A stretch of 64,000 nucleotides of DNA, taken from Planctellipticum sp942493135. GTDB lineage: Bacteria; Planctomycetota; Planctomycetia; Planctomycetales; Planctomycetaceae. Under the pieces are notes generated by a model, which was given only the letters and a program-made list of their open reading frames with translations, did no database searches and was not told the origin of the DNA. Positions 27,533 through 35,549 of this stretch are shown piece by piece. The translations under genes and the position numbers were made by a program. The stretch is from NCBI GenBank assembly GCA_942493135.1, contig OW818684.1:5332001-5396000 (forward strand), written 5' to 3'. How positions within the stretch are numbered: the first letter of the stretch is position 1; each line of letters opens with the position of its first letter.

Positions 27533-27943
27533 ATGCCAGCACTGAGCTACTTCAAGCGGATGAAGATCGAACGCCAGGGCGATGTTCTCCTGCTGCACAT
27601 TGGCGATATGGACATCTGGGACGGCGCCGACCTGGCTCTCCTTCGCGAGGGACTGGCCCGGCTCATCGAGCAGGACAAAGCCCGGGCGATTGTCATCGAC
27701 ATGCGGTATGTCAAATACATCCCCAGCGGCTTTTTCGGCATGCTCTTCGACTGGCAGGAGAAGCGGGATGTCTGGTTCGGACTGACACCGCCTCAGCCGA
27801 ACGTGCAGCGGATGCTCTGGTTCCGGCAGTTCTTCGAGAAGACGGATGAGGGCTGGTACGGCTTGCGGAAAGACCCCCTCGACATTCACGACGTCGTTAC
27901 GATGCCCGAACCTGTCCTCGTCGAAGCCGAAGAGGTCATGTAG
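27533..27943 (+). CDS. STAS-like (anti-sigma antagonist-type) protein
   Basis: A 136-residue soluble protein. The pattern VLLLHIGDMDIWDGADLALLREGL, then AIVIDMRYVKYIPSGFFGML follows the beta-alpha-beta order of STAS domains, where a Ser or Thr is phosphorylated in the second motif (here YIPSGFFG supplies Ser). STAS proteins in this size range act in partner-switching regulation of sigma factors or other targets. No partner kinase or phosphatase gene is adjacent. The C-terminus has an unusual conserved segment of about 40 residues (WFGLTPPQPNVQRM onward). Start ATG 27533 after GAAGG. Confidence 0.72.
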   Translation: MPALSYFKRMKIERQGDVLLLHIGDMDIWDGADLALLREGLARLIEQDKARAIVIDMRYVKYIPSGFFGMLFDWQEKRDVWFGLTPPQPNVQRMLWFRQFFEKTDEGWYGLRKDPLDIHDVVTMPEPVLVEAEEVM

Positions 27944-28331
27944 TCGCGGCGCTGGCGAACGCCGGATCCTTCCGCAGTTCTAGCTGCTGGAAATCCTGAA
28001 ATTCTGCGAATCCGGCCAACCAGCGACAATGACCAGTCTGTCGGCCCGCCAGGCGCGGGCTCAGTTGCCTGCTCGTAGTGCCTGCGTCTCGCGCAGCGGC
28101 TGACGGGAAACTGGCCAGAGGATTGCGGGAAAGACTTTCAAAAACTTCGGGAAACCCTAGTCACGCAATCGCAAAACCGCAGTTGAGGCCGCGAATCGCC
28201 TGATTCGTTGTCAATTTTGCCTGCGGTTTCTCCTCCGGCATGATCCTTGCTTTGGCTGAGAATACCTTCGCCCCGCGGTTGAGATTCCGCGTCGCTTCCG
28301 GGTGTTTTCCCTGCCAGGAAAGGATCAGCCG
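27944..28331. other. Intergenic region with sigma-54-like site
   Basis: A 388-base region between two plus-strand genes. Its right part holds the sigma-54-like element at 28237-28250. I see no coding frame or strong terminator after the STAS-like gene. Confidence 0.45.
28237..28250 (+). promoter_or_regulatory. Candidate sigma-54 -24/-12 promoter
   Basis: GGCATGATCCTTGC followed by TTT is the best of the three candidates, differing little from the TGGCAC-N5-TTGC consensus. It lies 82 bases before the ATG at 28332. Confidence 0.55.
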
Positions 28332-28700
28332 ATGTCGGTCGCCGCCACACCCGCCGCCCGTGCTCCCGAAACTGCACTCGCCAGTCGAGCCGTTTTCGAG
28401 TATCTGTTACTGGGCGACCTGAGGTTGCTGCTCGAAGAGCCGATTGGACCGGAAACCAATCGCTGGCTGCTGGCGACGCTCGACATGATCCTGGCGTCCC
28501 GACCGCGGCCATCTCACACAACCGTCGCCTCGGTACTTTTGAGGAGTCCGTGGGAAGACGAAACCGAACGGTTCAGCCAGGAGCGGTCGAGCCTGTACGA
28601 AAAACTTCAGCGGCTCCGCGACAGAATCGCCCATCGCGCGCCTTATGCGTTGCTGGCCAACGAGATCCGCTGCGACTTGACGGACCTGATGGATCGGTAA
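28332..28700 (+). CDS. Small helical protein of unknown function
   Basis: A 122-residue soluble, mostly alpha-helical protein with AVFEYLLLGDLRLLLEE in the first half and a charged C-terminal helix pair (SLYEKLQRLRDRIAHRAPYA). No transmembrane segment or signal. I do not recognise the family. Start ATG 28332 follows AGGA at the right distance. A sigma-54-like element precedes it and a strong hairpin follows it, so it appears to be a single-gene transcription unit. Confidence 0.72.
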   Translation: MSVAATPAARAPETALASRAVFEYLLLGDLRLLLEEPIGPETNRWLLATLDMILASRPRPSHTTVASVLLRSPWEDETERFSQERSSLYEKLQRLRDRIAHRAPYALLANEIRCDLTDLMDR

Positions 28701-28779
28701 AATCTTGAGATTCCGGGGCGGGGCTGGGAACCGATGCGGGACCGCCGGCTCCAGGCGTCCAGAAGTTGACTTTGCCTTC

Positions 28780-28817
28780 GCGAACCGGCCCGGAAGATGA
28801 CTTCCGGGCCGGTTCGC
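28780..28817 (+). terminator. Strong hairpin after gene 28332-28700
   Basis: A perfect 17-bp stem (28780-28796 with 28801-28817) with loop ATGA. It lies 80 bases after the preceding stop and well before the dxr promoter. Only a weak T-containing stretch follows. Confidence 0.7.
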
Positions 28818-28918
28818 TTGCGTTGGCTGGTCCTTAATTTTCTGCATTGCTCAAGAAGGCGCGGCGACGGGACCGCTGGCCGCCCCTGTGGTTCTCGGGG
28901 CGATCGGCTGAACCTCCC

Positions 28919-28947
28919 TTGTTGACCGCGGTCAGATTCCCTAAAAT
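28919..28947 (+). promoter_or_regulatory. Candidate sigma-70-type promoter for dxr
   Basis: TTGTTG at 28919-28924 and TAAAAT at 28942-28947 are separated by 17 bases, about 70 bases upstream of the dxr start. Confidence 0.5.
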
Positions 28948-29016
28948 TTTCCGAGATTGAGACTTGCAGCGCTTCCAGGGACTGAGAGGCGCTGTCTTCC
29001 ACCGGCCCGGACGCGC

Positions 29017-30165
29017 ATGAATCGGATCGCGGTACTTGGAGCGACAGGATCCATCGGCACGAGTTGCCTGGATGTGATCGCGCACCATGCGGATCGACTG
29101 CAGGCCGTGGCGCTCTCCGCCAACGGTCGCTGGCAGGATCTGGCGGCTCAGGCTCAGCAGTTTCGGCCGCGGTGGTGCATCGTCTCGAACCTGGAACTGG
29201 CTGGTGCGGTTGACAGGACCGCGTTTCCCCGCGAAACGGAGTTGCTCTTTGGAGCGGACGGGCTGGAATTCGTCGCCAGCCATCCCGATGTCGATTCCGT
29301 CGTCTGCGGCATCGTCGGCGCGGCAGGATTGCGGAGCGCCTGGGCGGCGACTGAAGCCGGCAAACGGGTGGCGATCGCCAACAAGGAAACACTGGTCGTC
29401 GCCGGTCCGTTGGTCATGAATCTGGCGTCCCGGACCGGAGCGACGCTGATTCCGGTCGATAGCGAGCACAGCGCCGTGTATCAGGCGCTGCTGGCCGGCC
29501 GACGCGAAGACGTCCAGCGGGTGATTCTGACCGCCAGCGGCGGACCGTTTCGCGGGCGGACGCGGGAACAACTCGAAAACGTCACGATTGCACAAGCTCT
29601 GGCCCATCCCACGTGGACGATGGGCCGGAAGATTACGATCGACTCCGCCACGCTGATGAACAAAGCGCTCGAACTGATCGAGGCTCGCTGGCTGTTCGGG
29701 CTGACGCGGGAACAACTGGCGGTAGTCGTCCATCCGCAGTCGGTGATCCATTCTCTGGTAGAATACGTTGACGGGTCGGTCGTCTGTCAGCTTTCGCCGC
29801 CGGACATGAAGCTGCCGATTCAATACGCGCTCACCTGGCCGGAACGGTGGGAGGGGACTTCCCCGCGAATGAACTGGCAGGAAGCCGCAAAACTGGAATT
29901 CTGTCCGCCGGATACCGACGCGTTTCCCGCACTGGAACTGGGTTTCGAAGTGGCGGGCCGGGGGGGCACCTGCGGGGCGGTGCTGAATGCGGCCAACGAA
30001 GTGGCCGTCGAACGGTTCCTTGCGGGGAGCCTGAGTTTTCTGGACATTCCGGCGGCGTGCCGCCAGATTTTGAACGCACACACTTTTGAACCACAACCCA
30101 CGCTGACCGATCTGCTGCGGCAGGATGCGTGGGCTCGACAGGAGATGATGCAGTGGAAAGTTTGA
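29017..30165 (+). CDS. dxr: 1-deoxy-D-xylulose-5-phosphate reductoisomerase
   Basis: A 382-residue cytosolic enzyme of the MEP isoprenoid pathway, making 2-C-methyl-D-erythritol 4-phosphate with NADPH. The nucleotide-binding motif VLGATGSIGTS is at residues 6-16. KETLVVAG, the metal-binding DSEHSAVYQ and the substrate loop MGRKITIDSATLMNK are all intact, and the C-terminal helical domain is complete. Start ATG 29017 lies immediately before the Rossmann motif; the ribosome site is not strong. Its 3' end overlaps the next gene by 13 bases, the dxr-rseP arrangement seen in many bacteria. Confidence 0.96.
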   Translation: MNRIAVLGATGSIGTSCLDVIAHHADRLQAVALSANGRWQDLAAQAQQFRPRWCIVSNLELAGAVDRTAFPRETELLFGADGLEFVASHPDVDSVVCGIVGAAGLRSAWAATEAGKRVAIANKETLVVAGPLVMNLASRTGATLIPVDSEHSAVYQALLAGRREDVQRVILTASGGPFRGRTREQLENVTIAQALAHPTWTMGRKITIDSATLMNKALELIEARWLFGLTREQLAVVVHPQSVIHSLVEYVDGSVVCQLSPPDMKLPIQYALTWPERWEGTSPRMNWQEAAKLEFCPPDTDAFPALELGFEVAGRGGTCGAVLNAANEVAVERFLAGSLSFLDIPAACRQILNAHTFEPQPTLTDLLRQDAWARQEMMQWKV

Positions 30166-32207
30166 GTCCCCTGCTGCTGGCAGCCATGTCACTGGAATCC
30201 CTGATGGGGAACGCTCTCAACATCCTGTGGGTCGCGATCGGCCTGGGGATGGTGATCTTCTTCCATGAACTGGGGCACTTCGCGGTCGCCAAGTGGTGCA
30301 ACGTCAATGTCGAACGCTTCAGCATCGGCTTCGGGCCGGTGCTGCTGAGCTGGAAGTGGGGCGAGACCGAGTACGCACTGTCGCTGATTCCCTTTGGCGG
30401 CTACGTCAAAATGCTGGGCCAGGACGACTCCGACCCGTCCCAGCTCACCAGCGAAGAACTGGCCCAGGATCCGCGGTCCTACATCGCCAAGAACGTCTGG
30501 CAGCGGATGGCGATTATTTCGGCCGGCGTCACGATGAACGTCCTGACGGCGATTCTATTCTTCGGCGCCGCATACTGGCTGGGAGTCCAATCCTCCCCGC
30601 CGATCCTCGGCGATGTCCGGGTCGGCATGCCCGCCTGGCAGGCCGGGCTGGACCGGGGCGATATCATTCAGCGGTTCAACGGCGAGCGCGTGACGTCGTT
30701 CAGCGACATCGCGCTGGGGACGGCTCTGTCCTCGGGAGATGTCAAACTGCAGGGATTGCGTCGCGACGGGAAGACGCCGTTCGATATCGTCGTCCACCCC
30801 GATACGTCGGGGCGTCGCCCGCAGATCGGCGTCGATCCGACCATGGATCTGGTGGTCCCGAAATTCCTCGATCCGAAGGCTCCCGTCGCGCAGCCGGGAA
30901 CGGCCGCGGCCCGGGCAGAACCGCCGTTTCAGTCGGGCGACCGGCTGGCCGCGGTCGACGGGAATCCCGTCGAGAGTTTTGCGCAGTTTCAGGAGGCGCT
31001 GGCGCGGCGGACGAGCGAGAACTCCGAGATTCTCGTAAAACGCCCCGTGAAGGAGGGCAGCAAGGAGACCGAAGATGTCGCGATCAAGATTGGCACCAAC
31101 TACTTCCGTCGGCTGGGCCTGAGATTCGACTGCGGACCGATCGTCGCCATCCGCACCGGTTCCCCCGCCGATCAGGCCGGTCTGAAAGTGGGCGACAAGC
31201 TGGTCAAAGTCGATGGCCGGGACATCGGGAACGACATCGATCCGCTCAAGCTGCCCAATGAGTTCGCCGACTGGTCTGACCGGTCGATCGAGGTGGTGGT
31301 CAACCGCCAGACGCCGGACGGTCCCCTGAAGCCGCAGACGCTGACGGTCAAGCCCCAGGACAAGCCGGCCTGGACCGAGCCCCCCTACGGACCGGGATCT
31401 CCGATCGCGATTCCGGCGCTCGGAATGGCCTTTCATCTGATTCCGGTAGTCGTCTCCGTGGAACCTGACAGCCCGGCCGAGCAGGCCGGCATCAAGCCCG
31501 GCACGCGCATCACCAAGTTTGAGTTTCTCTCCACGGAGCCGGCGACCGCAGAGTCCAAGGAGGCCGAAGACCCCAAGACAATTGTCCTGGAAGATCCAAA
31601 AGTCGCTGACGCCGCGAACCGGATCGGCTACGCCTTCTGGCTGATGCAGTTCCGCCCGCTCCAGCAAGTCAAGCTCACGTTGCGAGAGAAAGACGAGACC
31701 AATCCGCGCGAAGTCACGCTGACTCCCGTCGAAGATAAGTCCTGGCGGTTCCCGCCGATCGGACTGGCGATGCAGCCCCTGCAGCGGGAAGAGAAGGCCA
31801 ATGGCCCCCTCGACGCCTTGCAGCTGGGGGTTCACCATACGCGGAAGTCGATGCTCAACATCTACCTGACGCTGCAGAATCTCTTTACCGGGCGGCTGTC
31901 TCCGAAGGAGCTGCACGGTCCGATCGGCATTGCGGCGGCCGCCTACCAGATCGCCGAACAGGGAATTGCGCCGCTGCTGATGTTCCTCGGCTTCCTGAGC
32001 GTCAACCTGGCCGTGCTGAACTTCCTGCCGATTCCCGTGCTGGACGGCGGCCACATGGTCTTCCTGCTGTGGGAGGCCGTCTTCCGCCGCCGGCCGAGCG
32101 AGAAGGTGCTGATCGGAGCAACCTATGCCGGCATGATCATGCTGCTGGGCCTGATGGTCTTCGTGCTGTACCTCGACATCTTCGTGCATCCGATGTCGTC
32201 GAATTGA
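30153..32207 (+). CDS. rseP: Site-2 (RseP-type) membrane metalloprotease with multiple PDZ domains
   Basis: A 684-residue integral membrane zinc protease that carries out regulated intramembrane proteolysis. The zinc site FFHELGH is at residues 36-42 in TM1, and the second metal motif VLDGGH is at about 629-634 in the C-terminal TM. Between them lies a very long insertion with at least three clear PDZ domains (about 135-215, 335-410, 430-530) plus a degenerate one at about 245-325; Escherichia coli RseP has two and is about 450 residues. Start is GTG 30153, eight bases after AGGAG and inside the end of dxr, implying coupling. Substrate, often an anti-sigma factor, is not identified here. Confidence 0.93.
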   Translation: MESLSPLLLAAMSLESLMGNALNILWVAIGLGMVIFFHELGHFAVAKWCNVNVERFSIGFGPVLLSWKWGETEYALSLIPFGGYVKMLGQDDSDPSQLTSEELAQDPRSYIAKNVWQRMAIISAGVTMNVLTAILFFGAAYWLGVQSSPPILGDVRVGMPAWQAGLDRGDIIQRFNGERVTSFSDIALGTALSSGDVKLQGLRRDGKTPFDIVVHPDTSGRRPQIGVDPTMDLVVPKFLDPKAPVAQPGTAAARAEPPFQSGDRLAAVDGNPVESFAQFQEALARRTSENSEILVKRPVKEGSKETEDVAIKIGTNYFRRLGLRFDCGPIVAIRTGSPADQAGLKVGDKLVKVDGRDIGNDIDPLKLPNEFADWSDRSIEVVVNRQTPDGPLKPQTLTVKPQDKPAWTEPPYGPGSPIAIPALGMAFHLIPVVVSVEPDSPAEQAGIKPGTRITKFEFLSTEPATAESKEAEDPKTIVLEDPKVADAANRIGYAFWLMQFRPLQQVKLTLREKDETNPREVTLTPVEDKSWRFPPIGLAMQPLQREEKANGPLDALQLGVHHTRKSMLNIYLTLQNLFTGRLSPKELHGPIGIAAAAYQIAEQGIAPLLMFLGFLSVNLAVLNFLPIPVLDGGHMVFLLWEAVFRRRPSEKVLIGATYAGMIMLLGLMVFVLYLDIFVHPMSSN

Positions 32208-32227
32208 GCTGCGGGGAAGAAGTGTCA

Positions 32228-32250
32228 AATGTCGAAGGCGGAATGTCGAA
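32228..32250 (+). repeat. Short direct repeat after rseP
   Basis: AATGTCGAA occurs at 32228-32236 and 32242-32250, just after the rseP stop. Confidence 0.4.
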
Positions 32251-32349
32251 ACGACATCCGCCGAGTGGCACGACGCGAGGGATTCTGTTCGCGTTATCTG
32301 GCTGCCGGTTGGACGATACGAGCGAATGAAGCGTGATTGCTCCGAACGG

Positions 32350-32383
32350 TCCCAAGCACCGACAGGAATGTCTGTGCTTGGGA
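32350..32383. terminator. Hairpin between convergent rseP and cytochrome genes
   Basis: A stem of nine base pairs (CCCAAGCAC with GTGCTTGGG), a one-base mismatch, then four more pairs around loop GGAA. It separates the rseP stop from the convergent cytochrome gene. Confidence 0.55.
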
Positions 32384-32427
32384 GACGCTGACGATGCCGA
32401 CCCGCTTCGGAAAGCAGACGGCCGGTA

Positions 32428-32838
32428 TTACTTCTTCGGCTTCGGCCAGTCCGCTCCCTGGTCGATCCAGGCGCGGAGCAGGCCGATCTGTGATCGGGTC
32501 AATCGGTCCCCTTTCGGGGGCATCACGACATCCGGATCGAGGCCGCCGACGTACTTGATCAGCAGGCTGTCGGCGCTCTTGCCTTCGATCCAGGGGGGGC
32601 CGCTGTCGCCGCCGTTGAGGGCTTCGTCCCGGTTATCGAGGCGTAGGCCGCTCTCCTTTTTCTGCTCGCCGTGGCAGTCGACGCAGTGTTTCGCAAACAG
32701 CGGCTGGATGTCTTTGGGGAATTCGATCTTGCGTTTCGCCGGCGGCGGCAGATCGTCCCCTCGAGCTGACGCGGCGAACGGAACCGTCAGCGCCAGGGCG
32801 AGGCCGACAGACCTGCGGCTTGGGGTGGTCAGTCGCAT
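32428..32838 (-). CDS. Planctomycete-type cytochrome c domain protein
   Basis: A 136-residue exported protein. Residues 1-28 form a signal peptide ending SARGD. The heme motif CVDCH occurs in the phrase DIQPLFAKHCVDCHGE, which is diagnostic of the planctomycete cytochrome C domain (PSC1). LDPDVVMPPKGDRLT near the C-terminus supplies the likely axial Met. In planctomycetes this domain is usually fused to large DUF1549/DUF1553 proteins; here it stands alone. It would act as a periplasmic electron carrier; partner unknown. Start ATG 32838 follows GGAG. Confidence 0.9.
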   Translation of the reverse strand: MRLTTPSRRSVGLALALTVPFAASARGDDLPPPAKRKIEFPKDIQPLFAKHCVDCHGEQKKESGLRLDNRDEALNGGDSGPPWIEGKSADSLLIKYVGGLDPDVVMPPKGDRLTRSQIGLLRAWIDQGADWPKPKK

Positions 32839-32979
32839 GGGTCACTCCGATCCGGACATTCCGAAAACCGCAGTCGACGGGCTTCGCTGTTACCCGAAAG
32901 TCTGCCGCAGTCCCGCTGCGTGGACACATCCAATCTCGACATGTTACAACCCAAAGTGACGCTTCGGGAGGGGATGAGC

Positions 32980-33504
32980 ATGCCACCTGTCAGCAAGATT
33001 CGTCGCGAGCGAGCGCTGCGGGCTGCCGAGGGATACCTGTTACTCGACATGCCGTCGCACGCCCTGCGGGAGCTGGGGACGGTCTCGGACTGGCCCGGGA
33101 GCGCGTTCCAGTTCCACAAGGTGCGGGGCGAGGCCCGGCGGGCGCTGCAGGACCATGCCTTGGCGGTGGTCGATCTGGAGCTGGCGCTCAACGGCGATCC
33201 GACCGACCTCGACGTGCTGATGTCGCTGGCGTGGTGCTATAAGCGGACCGAGCGGCTGCCCCAGGCGATCGCCGCGATGCAGCAGGCCTACCGACACCAT
33301 TCGGAAGAGCCCGTCGTACTTTACAATCTGGCCTGCTACTACGCGTTGAGCGGCGACAAGGGGCAGGCGCTGTCGTGGCTGGGTCGCGCGCTGCGGATGG
33401 AGCCGTCGCTCAAGAAGCTGATTGCGGACGAGTCCGACTTCGACCCCATTCGCCAGGATCCGGACTTCATTCACTTCATGGCGCTGGTGGGTGAAGCGAG
33501 TTAG
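32980..33504 (+). CDS. Tetratricopeptide-repeat protein
   Basis: A 174-residue soluble protein made of helical TPR-like repeats: ALRAAEGYLLLDMPSHALRE, HALAVVDLELALNGDP, LMSLAWCYKRTERLPQAI and VVLYNLACYYALSGDKGQAL. The C-terminal ADESDFDPIRQDPDF is a phrase often found after TPRs in such proteins. TPR domains mediate protein-protein contacts; the partner is unknown. I chose ATG 32980, six bases after GGGAGGGG; ATG 32974 and earlier in-frame starts are less well placed. Confidence 0.85.
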   Translation: MPPVSKIRRERALRAAEGYLLLDMPSHALRELGTVSDWPGSAFQFHKVRGEARRALQDHALAVVDLELALNGDPTDLDVLMSLAWCYKRTERLPQAIAAMQQAYRHHSEEPVVLYNLACYYALSGDKGQALSWLGRALRMEPSLKKLIADESDFDPIRQDPDFIHFMALVGEAS

Positions 33505-33569
33505 CGCGGGGTCCTCGGTCGTCCGCTGGGAATCGCCAGGGGTTCCGGTCGCGAAGTCCCCATTGCTGG

Positions 33570-33605
33570 GCGACGCAGGTTGACCAGTTGACCAACCTGC
33601 GTCGC
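33570..33605. terminator. Hairpin between convergent genes
   Basis: A perfect 13-bp stem (33570-33582 with 33593-33605) with a 10-base loop. It lies between the TPR gene and the convergent peptidase gene. No T run follows on either strand. Confidence 0.65.
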
Positions 33606-33648
33606 ACGCGGTCTGCCAATCGCCGCTCGTGGTGCTTGAAGCAAGCGA

Positions 33649-34341
33649 TCAATCGTCGCGACGAGACTGCGCTCCCATGATGTGGACGACGTAGTAAAGG
33701 ACCTGCAGAATCGACTGCAGCGTGGCGGCGACATAGGTCCAGGCAGCCGCGTTGAGCACGGATCGGACGACGCGCGAGCCGTGGTCGTCGACGACGCCCA
33801 TGTCCGTCAGCAGGCGCTTCGCCCGGTTACTAGCGTCGAATTCGACCGGCAGATTGACGAGCTGGAAGACCGCCACCGCCGAGAACCCCAGGATTCCCAG
33901 CCAAAGCAGGGCTGGCGCCCGCATGATAAAACCAATCACCAGCAGCACCATTCCGGCGCCGGGCCCCCACATCGCCGCCGGCGCAGCGATGCTGCGCAGC
34001 GCGAGCGGGCCATAGTGATGGGCGTGCTGCAAAGCATGTCCGACTTCGTGGGCCGCGATCCCCACGGCCGCCAGAGAGCGGGAGTGGTAGACGCCGGAAC
34101 TGAGCCGGATCACGCGCGCCTGCGGATCGTAATGGTCGCTCAGATGGCCCGGAGTCTCTTCGATCGGCAGATCATAGAGTCCGTCTCTGTCGAGAATCAT
34201 CCGCGCGATTTCGGCGCCCGTGTAGCGGGACGGCTCCTGCATGCCCTGTGCGTAGGCCGAGTGCACGCGCATCTGCGCCCACATCGCCAGCAGAATTGCA
34301 GGGCCGAGAATCAGAAAGTACAGGGGATCGAAATAAAACAT
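33649..34341 (-). CDS. Membrane zinc metallopeptidase, YugP/Zn_peptidase_2 type
   Basis: A 230-residue integral membrane protein. It begins with a TM (YFLILGPAILLAMWAQMRV), has the zinc motif HEVGHALQH with typical flanking IAAHEVGHALQ, and two further TMs (GPGAGMVLLVIGFIM, LLWLGILGFSAVAVFQLVN). NLPVEFDASNRAKRLL is a conserved family segment. Such proteins are poorly characterised envelope peptidases. Start ATG 34341 after GGTTCC. The neighbouring FAH-hydrolase gene is divergent, with 263 bases between. Confidence 0.92.
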   Translation of the reverse strand: MFYFDPLYFLILGPAILLAMWAQMRVHSAYAQGMQEPSRYTGAEIARMILDRDGLYDLPIEETPGHLSDHYDPQARVIRLSSGVYHSRSLAAVGIAAHEVGHALQHAHHYGPLALRSIAAPAAMWGPGAGMVLLVIGFIMRAPALLWLGILGFSAVAVFQLVNLPVEFDASNRAKRLLTDMGVVDDHGSRVVRSVLNAAAWTYVAATLQSILQVLYYVVHIMGAQSRRDD

Positions 34342-34604
34342 GGCTGCGGAACCTCCGTTCTGACAAAACGTCTGACGGCTGCCGAAGGATCACTCGTTTT
34401 CCGGCGAGACCGGCTTGCAGTCTGACACCGCCAGATCGGCAGTCCGACGTTGCGAGGCAAAGAAATGCAATCTTCGTACCAGATCGCCGGCGACGGTTCC
34501 GCGACGCCGTAACCAGCATGGCCGAAATGCTTTACTTGCCCGGAATCAACTGTCAGACTGGCGGCTGAAGGATTGGCGGTCCCGTCACTGTGGAGTGTCT
34601 TGCG

Positions 34605-35549
34605 ATGAGGTTGTGTCGATATCAGACGGGCAACGCTCGCCCCCAGGTCGGGTTCTTCCACGACGACCGCCTGGTGCCGCTCAGGGCCGCGGCGGCGCGA
34701 TTCGGAATGACCGCACGGGACGACGATTCCCTGCTGGCCTGCCTGCCGGGAGGCGAGTCCTGCATGGTGACGCAGGAGATCTTCGCGGCCCTCGAACGGG
34801 ATGGCGACGCGGGGCGCGAACTCGCTCTGCCAACGGCGACGGTCCAGCTCCTCGTCCCGATCCCGCAGCCCCCCAAACTGCTGCTGCTGGCGGGAAACTA
34901 CGCGAAGCACATCGAAGAACGAGGCGGGAAGGCCGAGGAGCGGGAGCGGACGTTTCCCTATGTCTTCATGAAGCCGCCGAGCACGACGCTGCAGCATCCC
35001 GGCGGACCGGTCGTCATACCGGCCTGCTCGCCGGACTTTCTGGACTGGGAGCTGGAGCTGGGAGTGGTCATCGGCCGGCGGTGCCGGGGCGTCAGTGAAG
35101 CGGAGGCCCTCAATTACGTCGCCGGTTACACGGTGGTGAATGACATCTCCGACCGCCAGTACCGGCCGAATCCCGGTCGGGCCAAGCGCGAGCGGGATGC
35201 CTTCTTCGACTGGCAGCACGGCAAGTGGCACGACACGTCCTGCCCGCTGGGACCGTGCGTCCTCAGCAGCGATGCCTGCCCGGATCCGCAGACGCTCAAG
35301 ATGCAATTGAAGCTCAACGGGCAGGTCGAACAGGATGCGTCGACCGCCGAAATGGTCTTCCCCGTGGCGGCGGTGATCGAGTTCATCTCTCGATTCGTCA
35401 CGCTGGAGCCGGGGGACATCATTTCCACCGGCACGCCGGCAGGAGTCGGCAGCTCCAAGAACAAGTATTTGAAGCCCGGCGACCTGCTCGAAGCGACGAT
35501 CGAACGGATCGGGACGCTCACCAGCCCCGTCGTCGCGGAGGTGAAATGA
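34605..35549 (+). CDS. Fumarylacetoacetate-hydrolase-family protein
   Basis: A 314-residue cytosolic enzyme of the FAH superfamily. Metal-binding acidic residues are in DWELELGVVIG and in NDISDRQYR; the C-terminal GDIISTGTPAGVG is the conserved glycine-rich FAH ending. Members hydrolyse or decarboxylate 2-oxo acids in aromatic and sugar-acid breakdown, and the substrate cannot be assigned. I chose ATG 34605. Its TGA overlaps the ATG of the next gene by four bases (ATGA), so it is co-translated with the alcohol dehydrogenase-like protein; they probably act in one catabolic pathway. Confidence 0.93.
   Translation: MRLCRYQTGNARPQVGFFHDDRLVPLRAAAARFGMTARDDDSLLACLPGGESCMVTQEIFAALERDGDAGRELALPTATVQLLVPIPQPPKLLLLAGNYAKHIEERGGKAEERERTFPYVFMKPPSTTLQHPGGPVVIPACSPDFLDWELELGVVIGRRCRGVSEAEALNYVAGYTVVNDISDRQYRPNPGRAKRERDAFFDWQHGKWHDTSCPLGPCVLSSDACPDPQTLKMQLKLNGQVEQDASTAEMVFPVAAVIEFISRFVTLEPGDIISTGTPAGVGSSKNKYLKPGDLLEATIERIGTLTSPVVAEVK

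Noticed and set aside
35225..35545. N-terminal extension of the alcohol dehydrogenase frame
   Set aside because: It lies inside the FAH-family gene; the coupled ATG at 35546 is the better start.
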